The position numbers and the translations under genes were made by a program. Under the pieces are notes generated by a model. The model worked only from the letters and a program-made list of their open reading frames with translations, searched no databases and was not told where the DNA came from. From Stromatinia cepivora (lineage: Eukaryota > Ascomycota > Leotiomycetes > Helotiales > Sclerotiniaceae): DNA of 64,000 nt. Where the stretch lies: assembly GCA_014898415.1 (NCBI GenBank), contig RCTD01000031.1, positions 558,001 through 622,000 of the forward strand, written 5' to 3'. This document shows positions 1 through 11,731 of the stretch, piece by piece. The stretch's first letter is position 1; every line of letters begins with the position of its first letter.

Positions 1-147
1 GTTACTCATTCGTACGAATTTGTTAGAAAGCTCTTGCTCATTTTGCTCCTTCCTACAGAGCAATATGGCTTGAACCGCAATATAGGTAGAATTAAATCTG
101 CCCAGTCCTGTGTACCTAGATTCAATCATCCTCGCATTACTTTCATT

Positions 148-3111
148 ATGTCTATACAGCCATTACCTTCGGATGTAATAGCACAAATCAAATCTTCTTC
201 CACCATTACCAGCCTCAATGGTGTTATTTTTGAGCTCGTTGAGAATTGTTTGGATGCTAGTTGCTCCAAGATTGATATTGTGGTAGACTTCAGTCGTGGA
301 TGTTGTACGGTAGAGGACAATGGACTTGGGATATTGCCATCAGAATTTGGTGAAAATGGGGGTTTAGGAAAGCTCTATCGTATGTTGCCACATGCTTTCT
401 AATGGGGTTAGAAGTGTAACTCACATAAGCTAGATTCATCAAAGTTAAATACTTCGAATCCAACTCATGGCGGACATGGAACGTTTATTGCCTCATTATC
501 TGCTTTATCTTTACTCTCAATTACTTCGCATCATCACTTGCATCGCTCGCACAATTCAATAAGTATGCACAGATCCGAAGTTGTGTCACGTCAAACTCCT
601 GCTCCTGTTCAACATCATCTTACTTCTTTCGAATATGGTACACGTGTTACTGTACGAAATTTATTCGGTAGTATGCCAGTACGCGTCAAGCAGAGGGCAA
701 TCGTATCCGAGCAACGCCAGGCTAATGCTAAACTATGGGATGGTTTACGCAAAGATATTGTCTCATTGTTACTCGCATGGCCCAAAGATGTTTCGGTATC
801 TATAAAGGAAGATGGTACAGACCAGAAAGTGGCGATTCGAAGGTCCCATAAAACATCCGGATGGCGTCCAATTGGTAGTGTTGGTTTGTTCAACACTTGC
901 AGTATACTTTTCAAAGCTTCATATATTGCAAGTGATGAAAAGTCGTCTTGGATCCCTGTCAGTGGCTCTACGTCAAGTTTAGCTGTCAATGGAGCGATTT
1001 CCCTTATCCCAAATGCAACCAAGCACATCCAATTTCTAGCGTTTGGCATAGAACCCCTGATTTCTCAAGGCAATTGCAATATTCTATACGAAGATATAAA
1101 TCGTTGGTTTCTTAATTCGTCGTTTGGAAATCAGGAGGAGACAAATGAGCTTAATGAAATTGAATTGGAAAAAAGATCTAAAGACCGAAGGTATAAAGGC
1201 AATGGGTATACCAACAAAGAGCTCAAAGGAGGGAGGAAGAGTGTTGATCGATGGCCAATGTTCTATATCAATATCCACCAAATTGATCAAACGAAGCATT
1301 CGAGATTGCAGGTTGACGATGTGCTAGACGAGAAGAGGAATACTCTTGATAAAATCCTGGAACTTTTGCGGGCGATTGTTATGGAGTTCTTGACCAGGAA
1401 TCATTTCCGGCCTAAATTGGCACGCGGGGATCGTACCAAACAAACCGCAACCACTGCTTCATCGACTAATCTAGAAAACGAAGCACAAAATGGTCCTTCC
1501 AATACCGGCCAATCCTACCGAGCTATTGCACCATGCTCAACCACGTTGGAGCCTTTGAATCATGATCACGGAAAACACAGTCAAAAAAGAGCAAAAGTTG
1601 ACATGCTGGGAACGAATGTAAAACTTCCTTCTTTTCATCAGTCGCCTTCGGGATACGACTCCCCATTTGATTTCTGGTCAAAAATTAAATCCGGTACTAA
1701 ACATACACATGAGACTTTTGCAGATAAGACACAAAATTCAAATAATACTTCACTCGCGCAAGCTAGCCCGACCGTAGAGTCTCAATCGATGACACCTCTA
1801 ATTTCAAAGGCGGGAAAACTGATTCGATGTCCTTTTGAAGATATTCATGCACCAACTTCCAGACCCCAAACATCTACTGAGAAGGCAAAAGAACCAGACA
1901 TGAGTGCAGATGAATTGGTGTTATGGATCAACCCTATCAACAAAGTCAAATCTCTAGTAAACAGAAGAACGGGTCTTGTGGTATCTGAAAAGAAAGACGA
2001 CAGAACCAATGGAAAACAGCTTATCTCCAATCCACCCCATCGTTTAACCACTATCAGAAATCTCCATACAGAAAATAAGCAGCCAAATGAATGGATTGAC
2101 GACATCTTGAAGAGATGGAAAAATCCAGTCTTCGCTCCTGCTGAGCCTTCAATACCTCAAGTATCGATCGATGGTTTGGACCTGGAAACACAAGAAATCA
2201 TACATGGACGTCATCATCACTGCTCACAGATTGAAATCGAAAAGGCATTCAAGGAAACTTCATCAGGACTTCATGGACGCATCTCAAAAGATGCTCTGCG
2301 GAATACTGAAATTGTCTCACAAGTGGACAAGAAATTCATTCTAGCTAATCTTCAAACGACATCTATGGTCGGCATTGAACCAAATACTCTTCTTGTGATA
2401 ATAGATCAGCACGCAGCAGACGAACGAATTCGGATAGAAGCTCTTCTGTCAGAATTCCTTACACCACCCATAGTCTCAACTATTCCATCCTCAACATCTG
2501 TATCAACTTCCCCACTCGACAAACCTCTTAATTTCGATATTTCAACAAAAGATTCTCAACTCTTCCGCACCTACATAAGCCACTTTTCTTACTGGGGTAT
2601 CATCTATTCTCTTTCTCCAACGGCTACCGCCATCTCCGTTCAATACCTTCCACCTCTCATAATCGCCAGGCTTGTCGCAAACCCAAAATTACTCATTCAT
2701 ATTCTTCTTACAGAGCTTTACTCATATCACGAGCATCCAACGTCGCATCCTACGATAACCCCTGCATCTTCCTGGATTGAGAGGATTTCACACATTCCTA
2801 AGGGTATATTGGAGTTGTTGAACAGTAGAGCCTGTAGAAGCGCGATCATGTTCAATGATGAACTTGGTGTTGATGAGTGCAAGGAATTAGTCAAGAGGTT
2901 GGCGAATTGCAAATTCCCTTTCATGTGTGCACATGGGCGAGTGAGTATGGTACCATTGGGCGAAATCGGAATGATGTCGAGGGCCGGAGCGAACGGGAAA
3001 AATTCTTTACGGACAGCTATGTTGAATACAGATCAAAATGGAGAGAAGAGAGATGGGCTATTTGGTGTTGAATGGGGCAAATGGATGAAGAGACGTACCA
3101 ACGAGAGATGA
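148..3111 (+). CDS. MLH3: DNA mismatch repair / meiotic MutL homolog MLH3
   Basis: MutL-family ATPase and endonuclease that pairs with MLH1 in the nucleus for mismatch repair and meiotic crossover resolution (family knowledge). CDS is join(148..379, 434..3111), 969 residues, with a 54-nt GTATGT...TAG intron. Splicing restores the GHKL segment: the N-box-like ELVENCLDA is followed by EDNGLGI and GGLGKLYH, then HGTFIASLSALSLLS. The long middle is low-complexity linker. The C-terminal endonuclease domain has DQHAADERIRIE near residues 735-746, matching the DQHA-x2-E-x4-E metal site, then ACRSAIMF near 877 and CAHGRVSM near 909. The start begins MSIQPLPSDVIAQIKSS, directly before the ATPase helix. 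Length is normal for fungal MLH3. The usual GRP of the last motif reads GRV. The gene appears intact. Confidence 0.93.
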
Positions 3112-3191
3112 AAGATATATACCAGATGGGCATACAGACAAAGTGAGGTGTTTTCAAGTCAAAATCCTGGCCATCCATTTACGCTTCACTC

Positions 3192-3236
3192 CGTAGAGAA
3201 CTTCTTATTCTCACTTCGTAGAGAACTTCTTATTCT
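3192..3236. repeat. Two-copy direct repeat
   Basis: The 20-mer CGTAGAGAACTTCTTATTCT occurs at 3192 and again at 3217, a period of 25 nt, in the spacer between MLH3 and the BTB-like gene. It is a local tandem duplication with no evident function. Confidence 0.8.
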
Positions 3237-3307
3237 TTCTATGTTTTGGGCATGGAAAGCACCAGTGCAGGGGTACGACTTTGAACCATGACCGAAGTCA
3301 TGCCGAA

Positions 3308-3323
3308 ACGCGCTAGGGCGCGT
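3308..3323. promoter_or_regulatory. ACGCGC/GCGCGT hairpin upstream of the BTB-like gene
   Basis: Perfect 6-bp inverted arms (ACGCGC and GCGCGT) flank a 4-nt loop, 67 nt before the ATG at 3390. The arms resemble a degenerate MluI cell-cycle box. A regulatory role is speculative. Confidence 0.2.
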
Positions 3324-3389
3324 CTGAAGCTATGACTGACGCGAACTTTCAGACAGAATTCCATCGTCCAATTATTCAACAATCACGAA

Positions 3390-4700
3390 ATGAATCATCC
3401 TTTTGTATTCGATAATGGCGACGGTGATCTGCGTGCCAAAGTGTTACATGAAGGCCGCAAGATATCTTTCAGACTATCCTCTCATGCATTGAGTTTCGCT
3501 AGCCCTGTCTGGAAGAAACTTGTCTTTCCTCCATTTCCCCTTCTAACATCACGTACAGATGGAGAGGAACCCAATTCGAAGAAATCTTGCGTTGCTAACG
3601 AGCCATTCCCTGATATTGAATTGGACTTCACGGAAGATTATTCAGAAGCTCTACTGGTACTTCTTCGAATTGCGTATTTGCAATTCTCGAATATTCCCTC
3701 GAACTTGCCATACGTTATCTTGTATAACGTTGCTGCTCTTTGTGATAAGTACAATTGTATAAAGTTAGTCAAACCTTGGTTGAAGGACTGGTTGAAGGAT
3801 GAGCAGTATGAGGCACATTTGCCATTTCAGTGGGGATGGCTGTGGATTGCTTATTGCTTTGGGAGGAGGAAACTTTTCTATGATATGGTGAACGTTCTTG
3901 TATTGTCGGCATGTATTGGTGACGACAATGAATGCTTGATCATCGAGGAGAATTTTGCATGCACATCAGGAACGGAGGTTCAGGTCAATTCGTATCCGTT
4001 AGAGAAGGAAGGGTGTCCTTTGCCCCCTGGGATGCCCGGTAAATATCACGTTACATTTAAAACTTATACTCGCTGATCGTTCATAGGAGAGATTCTTGCT
4101 ATTCGTGCAACTATGGTTAACAGGCTTCTCAAGGATTTACGTTGCATCATGGATGGATTGTTGTCAAATTCGGCTCGGTTCTCTTGCAAATTGTGGTGTG
4201 AAGAGACATGCCGGTCAGTTCTTTATGGGATCCTTGCCAGAAAGCTCAAATGCCACGGTCTGTGGCCTTTACCGGATGCAGAAACAGTCGTTGAATCTCC
4301 TTACGAACTGTATAAAATCATTCAATGGTCGTTAAATGAGGCCCGAATGGCCCATCAGGCCATAAAAATTTCTCACAATAGCTCGACTTGCAAGACGCGA
4401 GAAAATTGGTACCGGTTTGTAATTTCGTTTGAGTATGATATAGCCTTCTTTTCGCTATCCGATGAAAAGAGCATACATGTTAAGGATGACGTGCAATTGC
4501 GATTTCGAAGGGGCTTGGATCGCGCAATCGAGGATATTGGATACATTGATTACCCTTGCGATCCTTCTAAAGACATTGAGGATGGCCTCAAAGCTGACAT
4601 GCTAGATCTACTACAGCAGCAGCATGAAGCTTTCGGTGAACATGAATGGATGAAGAACTACGCCGAGCCCCCCGATATTTTTGAGCCCACCGCCGAATAA
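3390..4700 (+). CDS. BTB/POZ-like domain protein
   Basis: CDS is join(3390..4038, 4087..4700), 420 residues. The 48-nt intron (GTAAAT...CATAG) splits a Gly codon within the PPGMP-GEIL stretch and keeps frame. The N-terminal ~110 residues follow the plan of fungal BTB-like proteins: an acidic start (VFDNGDGDL), then a strand and helix (FRLSSHALSFASPVWKKLVF), then a helical part with LLRIAYLQF and LYNVAALCDKYNC. The segment LPPGMPGEILAIRA after the intron is typical of this group as I remember it. The C-terminal half has several cysteines and no motif I recognise. BTB proteins often act as adaptors, for example for CUL3 ligases, but nothing here shows a partner. The reading frame is intact. Confidence 0.7.
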
Positions 4701-6553
4701 GAGGTGGTGAGGATGGTTTTGCATGGTACGACATTCAACACAAACTTGTGAGGGATTAAATATTTCACGTGCACTTGAACGTCTGCGGGCTCTTCTTCAT
4801 GGAATGAATTCAATCGTGGAGTATTTATTTTATCTATCAATACCATATCTCATTGTATATTTTCTATGTCATTTGCTCCAATTTTTGTCCACATCATTCC
4901 GCACAGTGTTATGCAACATTCACATATTCACACCATTCACACCATCGCAACACCACACATTCCTTCATCATCCCATCACATCATCTCTTTCTTCAACAAA
5001 TATGTCGCAAAATCCAAATCTAAATCCAGCTAAATCCTAAGAGTTCTAGAATCTATTTACCACACACCATTCAAATTCGTGATAGAATCCCTGCAAAAAC
5101 CACATTCTCTTATACAAAATTAAATATCGAATAGCTTTTTCAATATTAAATATAAAGTTAAAAGATTTCAAAATTTCGAAGTGGTAATGTTTTTTTTTTT
5201 CACAAAATAAACAATTTTTTGAAACTTTTTTTTTTTTTGGTTTCAAATATATATAATTTTAAAACAAAAATATATAAAAATATTCTGTTTAATTTTTTAT
5301 AAATTCCGATTAGTTATTTTTATATAAATATTAAATTTCGATATATTATATTGATCATTTATATATATAATAAGGGTTTGAAAAGTTGAAAAATCCTTAA
5401 TTTTGGTGTGATTTCGTTTAGTGTGTGGTGAGTCCGTATTAGAACTCCCCTTTCCTCCAACAAATACGATACAAATACTCGAGTATTCGATTGGTTACAT
5501 GAAAAAAATCTATCTATATATTTTGTTTCAAATGTAGTAGAATATATACATGTATACTCATACAATATTCTTACAGTATATATCTTTACCCCGCGTGCGT
5601 AATACAATACAAGGTATTTGAAAGTACACTTTATTACTATGTATCATATATGTATAGATATATAGAATACTTTTTTATTTCTGCTTTTAGTAGGCGAGGA
5701 TTCGTACAGTTTTACATGGATCTAGGGTTTTAGTTTTAGTTTCATTTTCATTTTTTTCTCAGTTGGTTTGGGATTGAGATTGGGTCTTGAGATGGTTTAT
5801 AGATGGATAGGATTATGAATGTATGTATGTGTAGTTTATGGATTTAATTTAGTGCAAGTTGATTGGGGTTTGTAGTTTTTAGACTTATCTGGATTATTTA
5901 GATATTAGAATATGAAGATCTGGGATGTGAGGATCTATGTTTGTTTGGATCTATGTAAGATGTAAACCACGCTATGCAAACTATGTAAAATGCTACGCAA
6001 AATATGAAGAGGAATTCGAAGGTGTATCCACAGCCCTAAACCTCCAATCAAAGATATCCATTCATTCAACCATGATAATCAAATCCCTGCTTAAATTATC
6101 ATCACCCGATAGATAATTCCACCCAAGACACTCTCCCCTCAAGAAGCTTCCTTCCAGTCAAAGTAACCTTACTACGAGATAATTTAAATACCAGCTTAAA
6201 TTATCATATCATTATAAGATTACTTTCAAATTCCTCCGCGAGTATTCCTTGATATCTTCGAATCCAATGTAATTTTAAACGCTAAACCTAAATGCCGATG
6301 AAAATAAAGTGGAAAGGTTTCCACGCGATGAAATGCAAAAATGGTATCTTGAAATGCGTGAAAATGCTAACCAAACCACCAGAGCAACCAGCCAGTCGAG
6401 AGGGACAGGTAGATGCCGATGAAAAACGAAAAGTGAAAAGTGAAAAGGCGTAGAGGTTATTTATACATTACTTTTTCTCCATGATCGGCGTGCGATGATT
6501 CCAAGTCCATCCCTTCTCACCTCTCCCACTCCCTACCCACCCCATCACAACCC
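4701..6553. other. AT-rich intergenic region
   Basis: The 5150-5700 part is very AT-rich, with poly-T runs near 5190 and 5227. A CT-rich, leader-like stretch (4910-5000) precedes a 12-codon ORF (5002-5040) that has no GT dinucleotide before its stop, so it cannot be a spliced first exon. No other gene is supported. The 3' flank of the GH76 gene lies at 6400-6553. Confidence 0.5.
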
Positions 6554-7900
6554 CTAACCCAAAGCCGTAACCGCCGCCCCAACAATCGTATCCAACGCAC
6601 TCCCATCCGTCTCCAAACTAAACGTCGGGTTCACCGTCCCACTCCACACCAAACCCAACATATCATTCTTATCCCTCCCATTCCGCACAATACTCTGTGC
6701 ATTCTTCCCCAAAAACGCTCTGTAATTATTTCTCGTCTCCGCATCAAGTCCCATCGCTCTATTAGTCATAAACGCCAGATTTCTCGTAAAAACCCCTTTG
6801 AAGACCTGTTCATCTTTATCACAGGAATTAGGCTCACAGGCCTTTTCCTGTAGAATCCCATCCGAAGTCGTCATATTTGCGATCACCGAGTTGGCGATTT
6901 GTACGGCGAGAGTGGTGTAGGCGTGATTACCGGTTGACCAGGTGAGTTCTGTGAGGCCGGAGAGAATGATGCCTTGGTTGTAGGTGAAGATTATTTTGCC
7001 GTTGTTTTTGCAGGTGCTCATGGAGATACCGTCGTTGAAGAGGTGGGTGGAGGGATTCATGGTGGTGGTTGGGTCGGTGATCAGGAAGGCGTAGGCGGCG
7101 AGTGCTTGTTCGAAATAATAGCCTTGGCCTGATGAGGCCTTTTTGGAGGGAATTCGGTTGGCGAGTTTGGCGCTGGCGGTTAGGTAGAGTTCGTTTTCTA
7201 CGCTGTTTACGCCGCTGTGCGCCTTGTCCCACCTGGTTTTCTGTGTTAATAGGATTGTTTGAGGTCATATGATGGTTTGCCAAGAGATTATGGTATCATT
7301 TCGAAAAATGGGAAATTTGATATTATTTGAATGAGTGAATGGAATAGAAGTGACATACCATAAACCCCCACAGGGAGTATTACCATAAACCGACTTAGCA
7401 TCTTCGTAGATAGCAGCAGCGGTATTAAGATACGTAGCATCTTTCGTAGCATCATAGACCTGAATCCAAGCCAAAACCCACCAAAGTTCATCATCATAAA
7501 AGCCGTTCAGAAAATTATGATAAGCGGATTCCGGAGCGCGACTTAAGACTGTGGCAAAGAGATCGGGCATCCATGGTGCTGTGCTCGGAAAGACCTTATA
7601 GTAGTAGGCCATCATTGTAAGGACGTTGGCGCTAGGCCACCAGTCTCCGGCGAATTTTCCAGTGCTGTCTTGTTGACCCCAGAGTCCTGCTGTGCTGTTC
7701 CAGTAGGTATTTTGTAGCGCATTGATGGAGGATGCGGCGTAGTTTTGGTAGTCGATCCGTGTCATGGTTGTTGAATCTGTTGCTCTCTTGACTAATGAGG
7801 CGTCATCTCGTTGAATCTTTGTGGGAAAAGCATCCACAACTGAAGATGTGAAGGCTACTGCAAAAAGCGAAGCCAAAGTATGGCGAAGAGAGATATGCAT
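6554..7900 (-). CDS. Secreted glycoside hydrolase family 76 (endo-alpha-1,6-mannanase type)
   Basis: Predicted to cleave alpha-1,6-mannan backbones in fungal wall mannan or glycoproteins (family knowledge). CDS is complement(join(6554..7231+1, 7359..7900)), with exon 1 at 7900-7359 and exon 2 at 7232-6554; 406 residues. The intron (GTATGT...AACCAG, 7358-7233) restores CGGLWWDKAHSGVNS. Residues 1-24 form a signal peptide (SLFAVAFTSSVVDA), and a KR pair at 38-39 could be a Kex2 site. The GH76 catalytic double aspartate is at 136-137 in GFYDDELWWVLAWI, and NELYLTASAKLA and QGYYFEQALAAYAFL are further family segments. There is no hydrophobic GPI-type tail, unlike wall-anchored Dfg5/Dcw1, so a soluble secreted enzyme is likely. 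The frame is intact. Confidence 0.9.
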
Positions 7901-10101
7901 ACTGTCTGGTAGTACTATGTCTGTGGAAAACTAGTTCTATGTTGATTTTGGAAGGAGTTCCCGAGGTGTTGTGGATAATTCTCAAGGTCAATTATTAACA
8001 CTACTTCCTTTTCTGTGAATAACGATATAGATTTTGACGTGAATGACCTCCTGACAATCTTAATATGTCTCGTGGCCAAGCATAGAGCTGATAGAGTATT
8101 ATAATCACGTGTACTAATTGTGAAAGAGATGAGGGAGAGAGGGAATTGGACGCTCCTTCGGACCTTGAAGCTCAGCCGAGGAGCGGAAAGTGGCAGAGTT
8201 ATATACAATCCCATTATGACCAGCCAAGTTCCTCAAGTAAGCCCAGACCCAAATCCTATTGCATTATTGAAAATGGGTCGGGAAATTGGTCTATTGATCT
8301 CATTGACATGATATGGAGGCTATAACACTATGAAGGATGGAATTGTGGGCGATGTGGCTCGAGCGTTTGTGGTCCTAAAAATGGATCATTTCGGGGATTT
8401 TCTTCCAACAAGTCAGGGGCTTAACGACCCACCACAAGAACACAGACAAGGTGATCCCACACTGGTGAAGAGCATTTGTAAAGCGGTCGAGCCTTGCTCC
8501 CGAATTTTCCATGTCTCATCTTCATGTTATTGGATGATATAAGGATATGTGCTCATGATATGGTGCCCTTAATTTATATCGAACGAGCTTATGAGAAAAT
8601 CCCAAGAAAGTCTCGAGAAGGAGCTGTAGTTCAAAAATATCGGAATTCTCGACCATCGAACTGTTTTCCAATACATAGTCCATAGACAATCTGAAGTCCC
8701 AATATTGCCTACGATACGACAGCATAGAGACCTAAAAATCAATATATAATTTGGTCCTATAGCAGGTCAATATCAGCTAGCAACCCAATTTATACCTTGG
8801 CCGGGCGCGAAGATCAAACATGCGCTCATCCAACATCGAACCAAGCCAAATTGTAAAAAGAAAAAGCTTGATCTTGTCAAAGCTAAGCGACGAAACAAAT
8901 TTGGACAGAGCATGATGTTTTGGATTCAATAGCTTATTCAATTTGCCAAAAGGGGCAAATCAATATGCTGCATATTCCTTCTTCCGTTTCATAGCCTTGA
9001 CCACTAACCTGAAAATGGCGGCTGAGCCGTCTCAAGTTCTCAATTCGAACGAACTGCTGTTTTGTTCAGATGAAGGTATGAACCTGAATTTCCCATAACA
9101 GGATTTTTGCCAACTTGGTCTCTAGTTGTAGTATCAAATGTCCAAAGGGAGGTTAGTTTGTTTCGAGTGTTTTTGAGTGGGTGAATTATCGAGGTTGATG
9201 CTCAAAACTTGCACGGGGCGAGATGGCTGGTGGGTATGGTGTTATGATTAGTCATTTATCTGGCTGTTTTAAGGAATAAATCAGATGATTAAAGCGGCTA
9301 TGGAACTTTTATCAAACATCAGACGAGCTTAACGTCCCTGCAGCTGTAGGAAGGAGTAGACGATATATGTAACATTACCAAATGCGCCACTATGGCTGGG
9401 CACAAGTTCTATTTCAATCACAAATCTTTAAGGTTAAATCAACGTTGGAGTGGACCATGCTCCTACAAGTTTAAGGTGATAGGCTGATAGCATACACGGT
9501 CTTAACCGCAGTCACTCATACGATATGTGAATAGCTAGCTATCTTGTAGGAATCTCGTATCGATGTAGAGAAGGTAATCTTACACCCATGGCTCCGTTCG
9601 TCAAGACCCTTCCGATGGTTCTGTCAAACGGGAACTCTTCTTAATCTAGACGTGTTTTCTAGCGCACCCTTTCCCCCATTGGTGGGTTCCAGGTGATTGA
9701 AAGACTAGCTCTTTGTTTTTGGATAAGACTTTCTCTTCGCGTGATTACTTATAAAATCCATCCTACTCTTCCTTATATAGTCATGAGCTCCTGAGGGGAA
9801 AGGTATATTTTTGGATCTGCTGGGTTGAGGTTGCCCATTCATTTGTTAAGCCTCAGGCTTAAAACTTTCTGCCTGAATTTCGTGAGTTTGAAACGTAAGC
9901 TGTTGGCCATAGCTTCTCCGCTACAAGTATCTCAACAGCGCCGATTTTACGTCCTCCTAATACCTCTTTGATGATACTGATACAACCAATTCAGATTAGG
10001 ACCGTCATCTATACGAGGGCCGCCACGGTCTTCGGCCTTCAATAGCATCGACATGCTTGGAGTCCTCAAATATCCATCAAGTTTTGATTCCATACGTCGC
10101 G
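7901..10101. other. Intergenic region between GH76 and the APH pseudogene
   Basis: It includes the GH76 promoter (right of 7900). At 9015 an ATG opens about 20 codons (MAAEPSQVLNSNELLF...) ending at a GTATGA donor-like site, which resembles an orphan first exon, but no matching downstream exon was found. Other ORFs are short and unconvincing. Confidence 0.4.
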
Positions 10102-11731
10102 ATGACTTCTCAAGCACCCACCCTTCCACTTCTCCGTGGCACTACTACATTAGAAGCTGCCCTAGAACAAGAGGAAAACATGCTCCTCGGCTTAGCTTAC
10201 CCTGAGCTACGACTAGATTTCTTTGTCTGGCTCAGCACTCATCGTGCAGACATCGAGGATACAGTTTCGTATCATTTAGGCTTGACTGGATCGGAGATAT
10301 GCCGGCTCGGAGAAGTGAGGGAGTGGATACATGGCAGTTTCAATGTTTGCATACCGGTTTACGTTGACAATTGGCACAAGCATCCCGGGAGATGAGTCAT
10401 CATCAGATTCCCTTTGCCTTACAAGATAGGAGAATCTACATATCCTGGCAACGCCGACGAGAAACTCAGCTGTGAGGTCGCTACATTCATTTGGATACGA
10501 GAGCATTGTTCCCATGTTCCTATACCTCACCTATGGGGATTTGGATTTGTCGGTGGCCAGAGTGTATGGAATCCAAACACCCCATTAATCTTCACTCCGA
10601 AGCTAATTCAGACCCGTATAGTTCACAAAACCCGAGACCGTATCTTTGAAAACCAGACTGGTTTGGTACCTTCGACGACACATCTCATCGCTCTTCGGAT
10701 TTACCCTACCTTGCCGTTATATAAGCCACCGCCGTCAATCTGTCTTAGAGCATGGATATCTAGTCATAGACTATATCGAGGGCACAGGCGTAAAGATGCT
10801 CTCAGAGACATGGGACGAATTTCGACATTGCGAAGTTCGAAAGACAAACCTCTTTAGAGACTTGTCCCGTATTATGCTTTCGTTGAGTCAATCGCCTCTG
10901 CCGCGTATTAGATCATGGACATTGGACTCAAATGGAATCCTACAGCTTAGCAACCGTCCTTTGACCCTTCGTCTTCAACAATTAGAGAATGAGGGGATTC
11001 CGACCAACATTGATAGGAGCTTGACTTACTCGGCAACGGATGCGTATTACCTCGATCTTCTATCATGCCACGACAGTCGCATTCGGCATCAACCAAACTC
11101 CTTGAACGATAAAAGCGATGGCCTTGCGCAGATCGCAAATTTAACTATCATGCGGGCTCTCCTTTCACATTTCACGAACCGAGAATTCCGCCATGGACCT
11201 TTCGTTTTGAGGCTCACAGACCTTCACCAGAGTAACATCTTCGTGGATGATGATTAGAATATCAAATGCCTAATCGACCTTGAGTGGGCATGCTCGCTGC
11301 CTGTGGAGACAATGCGCCCTCCATACTGGCTGACTGGCTGTCCCGCAGATGATCTTGTTAGTCAACACCTCGATAGTTTCAGCAAGGCGCAGCATGAATT
11401 TATGGAGGTTTTTGCGGAAGAGGAGAAGTCATTCCCTCCGGGGAATGGTGTTGCTTTGTATCGTACAAACATCATGAGAAAGGGCTGGAAGATCGGAACC
11501 TTTTGGTATTTCCAAGCCCTGGATAGTCCGAAAGGATTGTATAATATTTCTCGCGATCAAATTCAGCCAATATTTGCGCCCTCTCATAATACTGATTCAG
11601 ATTTCCCACGGATTGTATCAAAGTATTGGGCTGTGGGAGTCAACGATATTATAAGTGCCAAGCTCCAAGATAAGGATGTGTACGAGGGAATGCTGCGCCA
11701 GAAATTCGAGAATGTCTCCAGTCGTAGTTGA
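10102..11731 (+). pseudogene. Aminoglycoside phosphotransferase (APH)-like kinase, broken
   Basis: Related to the large fungal APH-fold kinase-like family of unknown substrate. Family segments are in order: MLLGLAYPELR, then CEVATFIWIREHC with IPHLWGFGF, then GYLVIDYIEG, LFRDLSRIMLSLSQSPLPRI, NRPLTLRLQQLENEGIP, and the catalytic-loop-like LTDLHQSNIFVDD followed by LIDLEWAC. Three lesions are visible: TGA at 10393-10395 where an Arg codon fits (GR-stop-VIIRFPLPYKIG); a frame change between about 10555 and 10640 that no good intron explains; and TAG at 11255-11257 directly after VDDD, where Trp (TGG) is usual. The frame before and after each stop continues to read as family sequence. Probably a non-functional relic, since every lesion precedes or hits the catalytic region. 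Confidence 0.8.

Noticed and set aside
4723..5040. 105-codon ORF after the BTB-like gene
   Set aside because: Composition follows the CT/AT-rich spacer and it shares no recognisable protein features.
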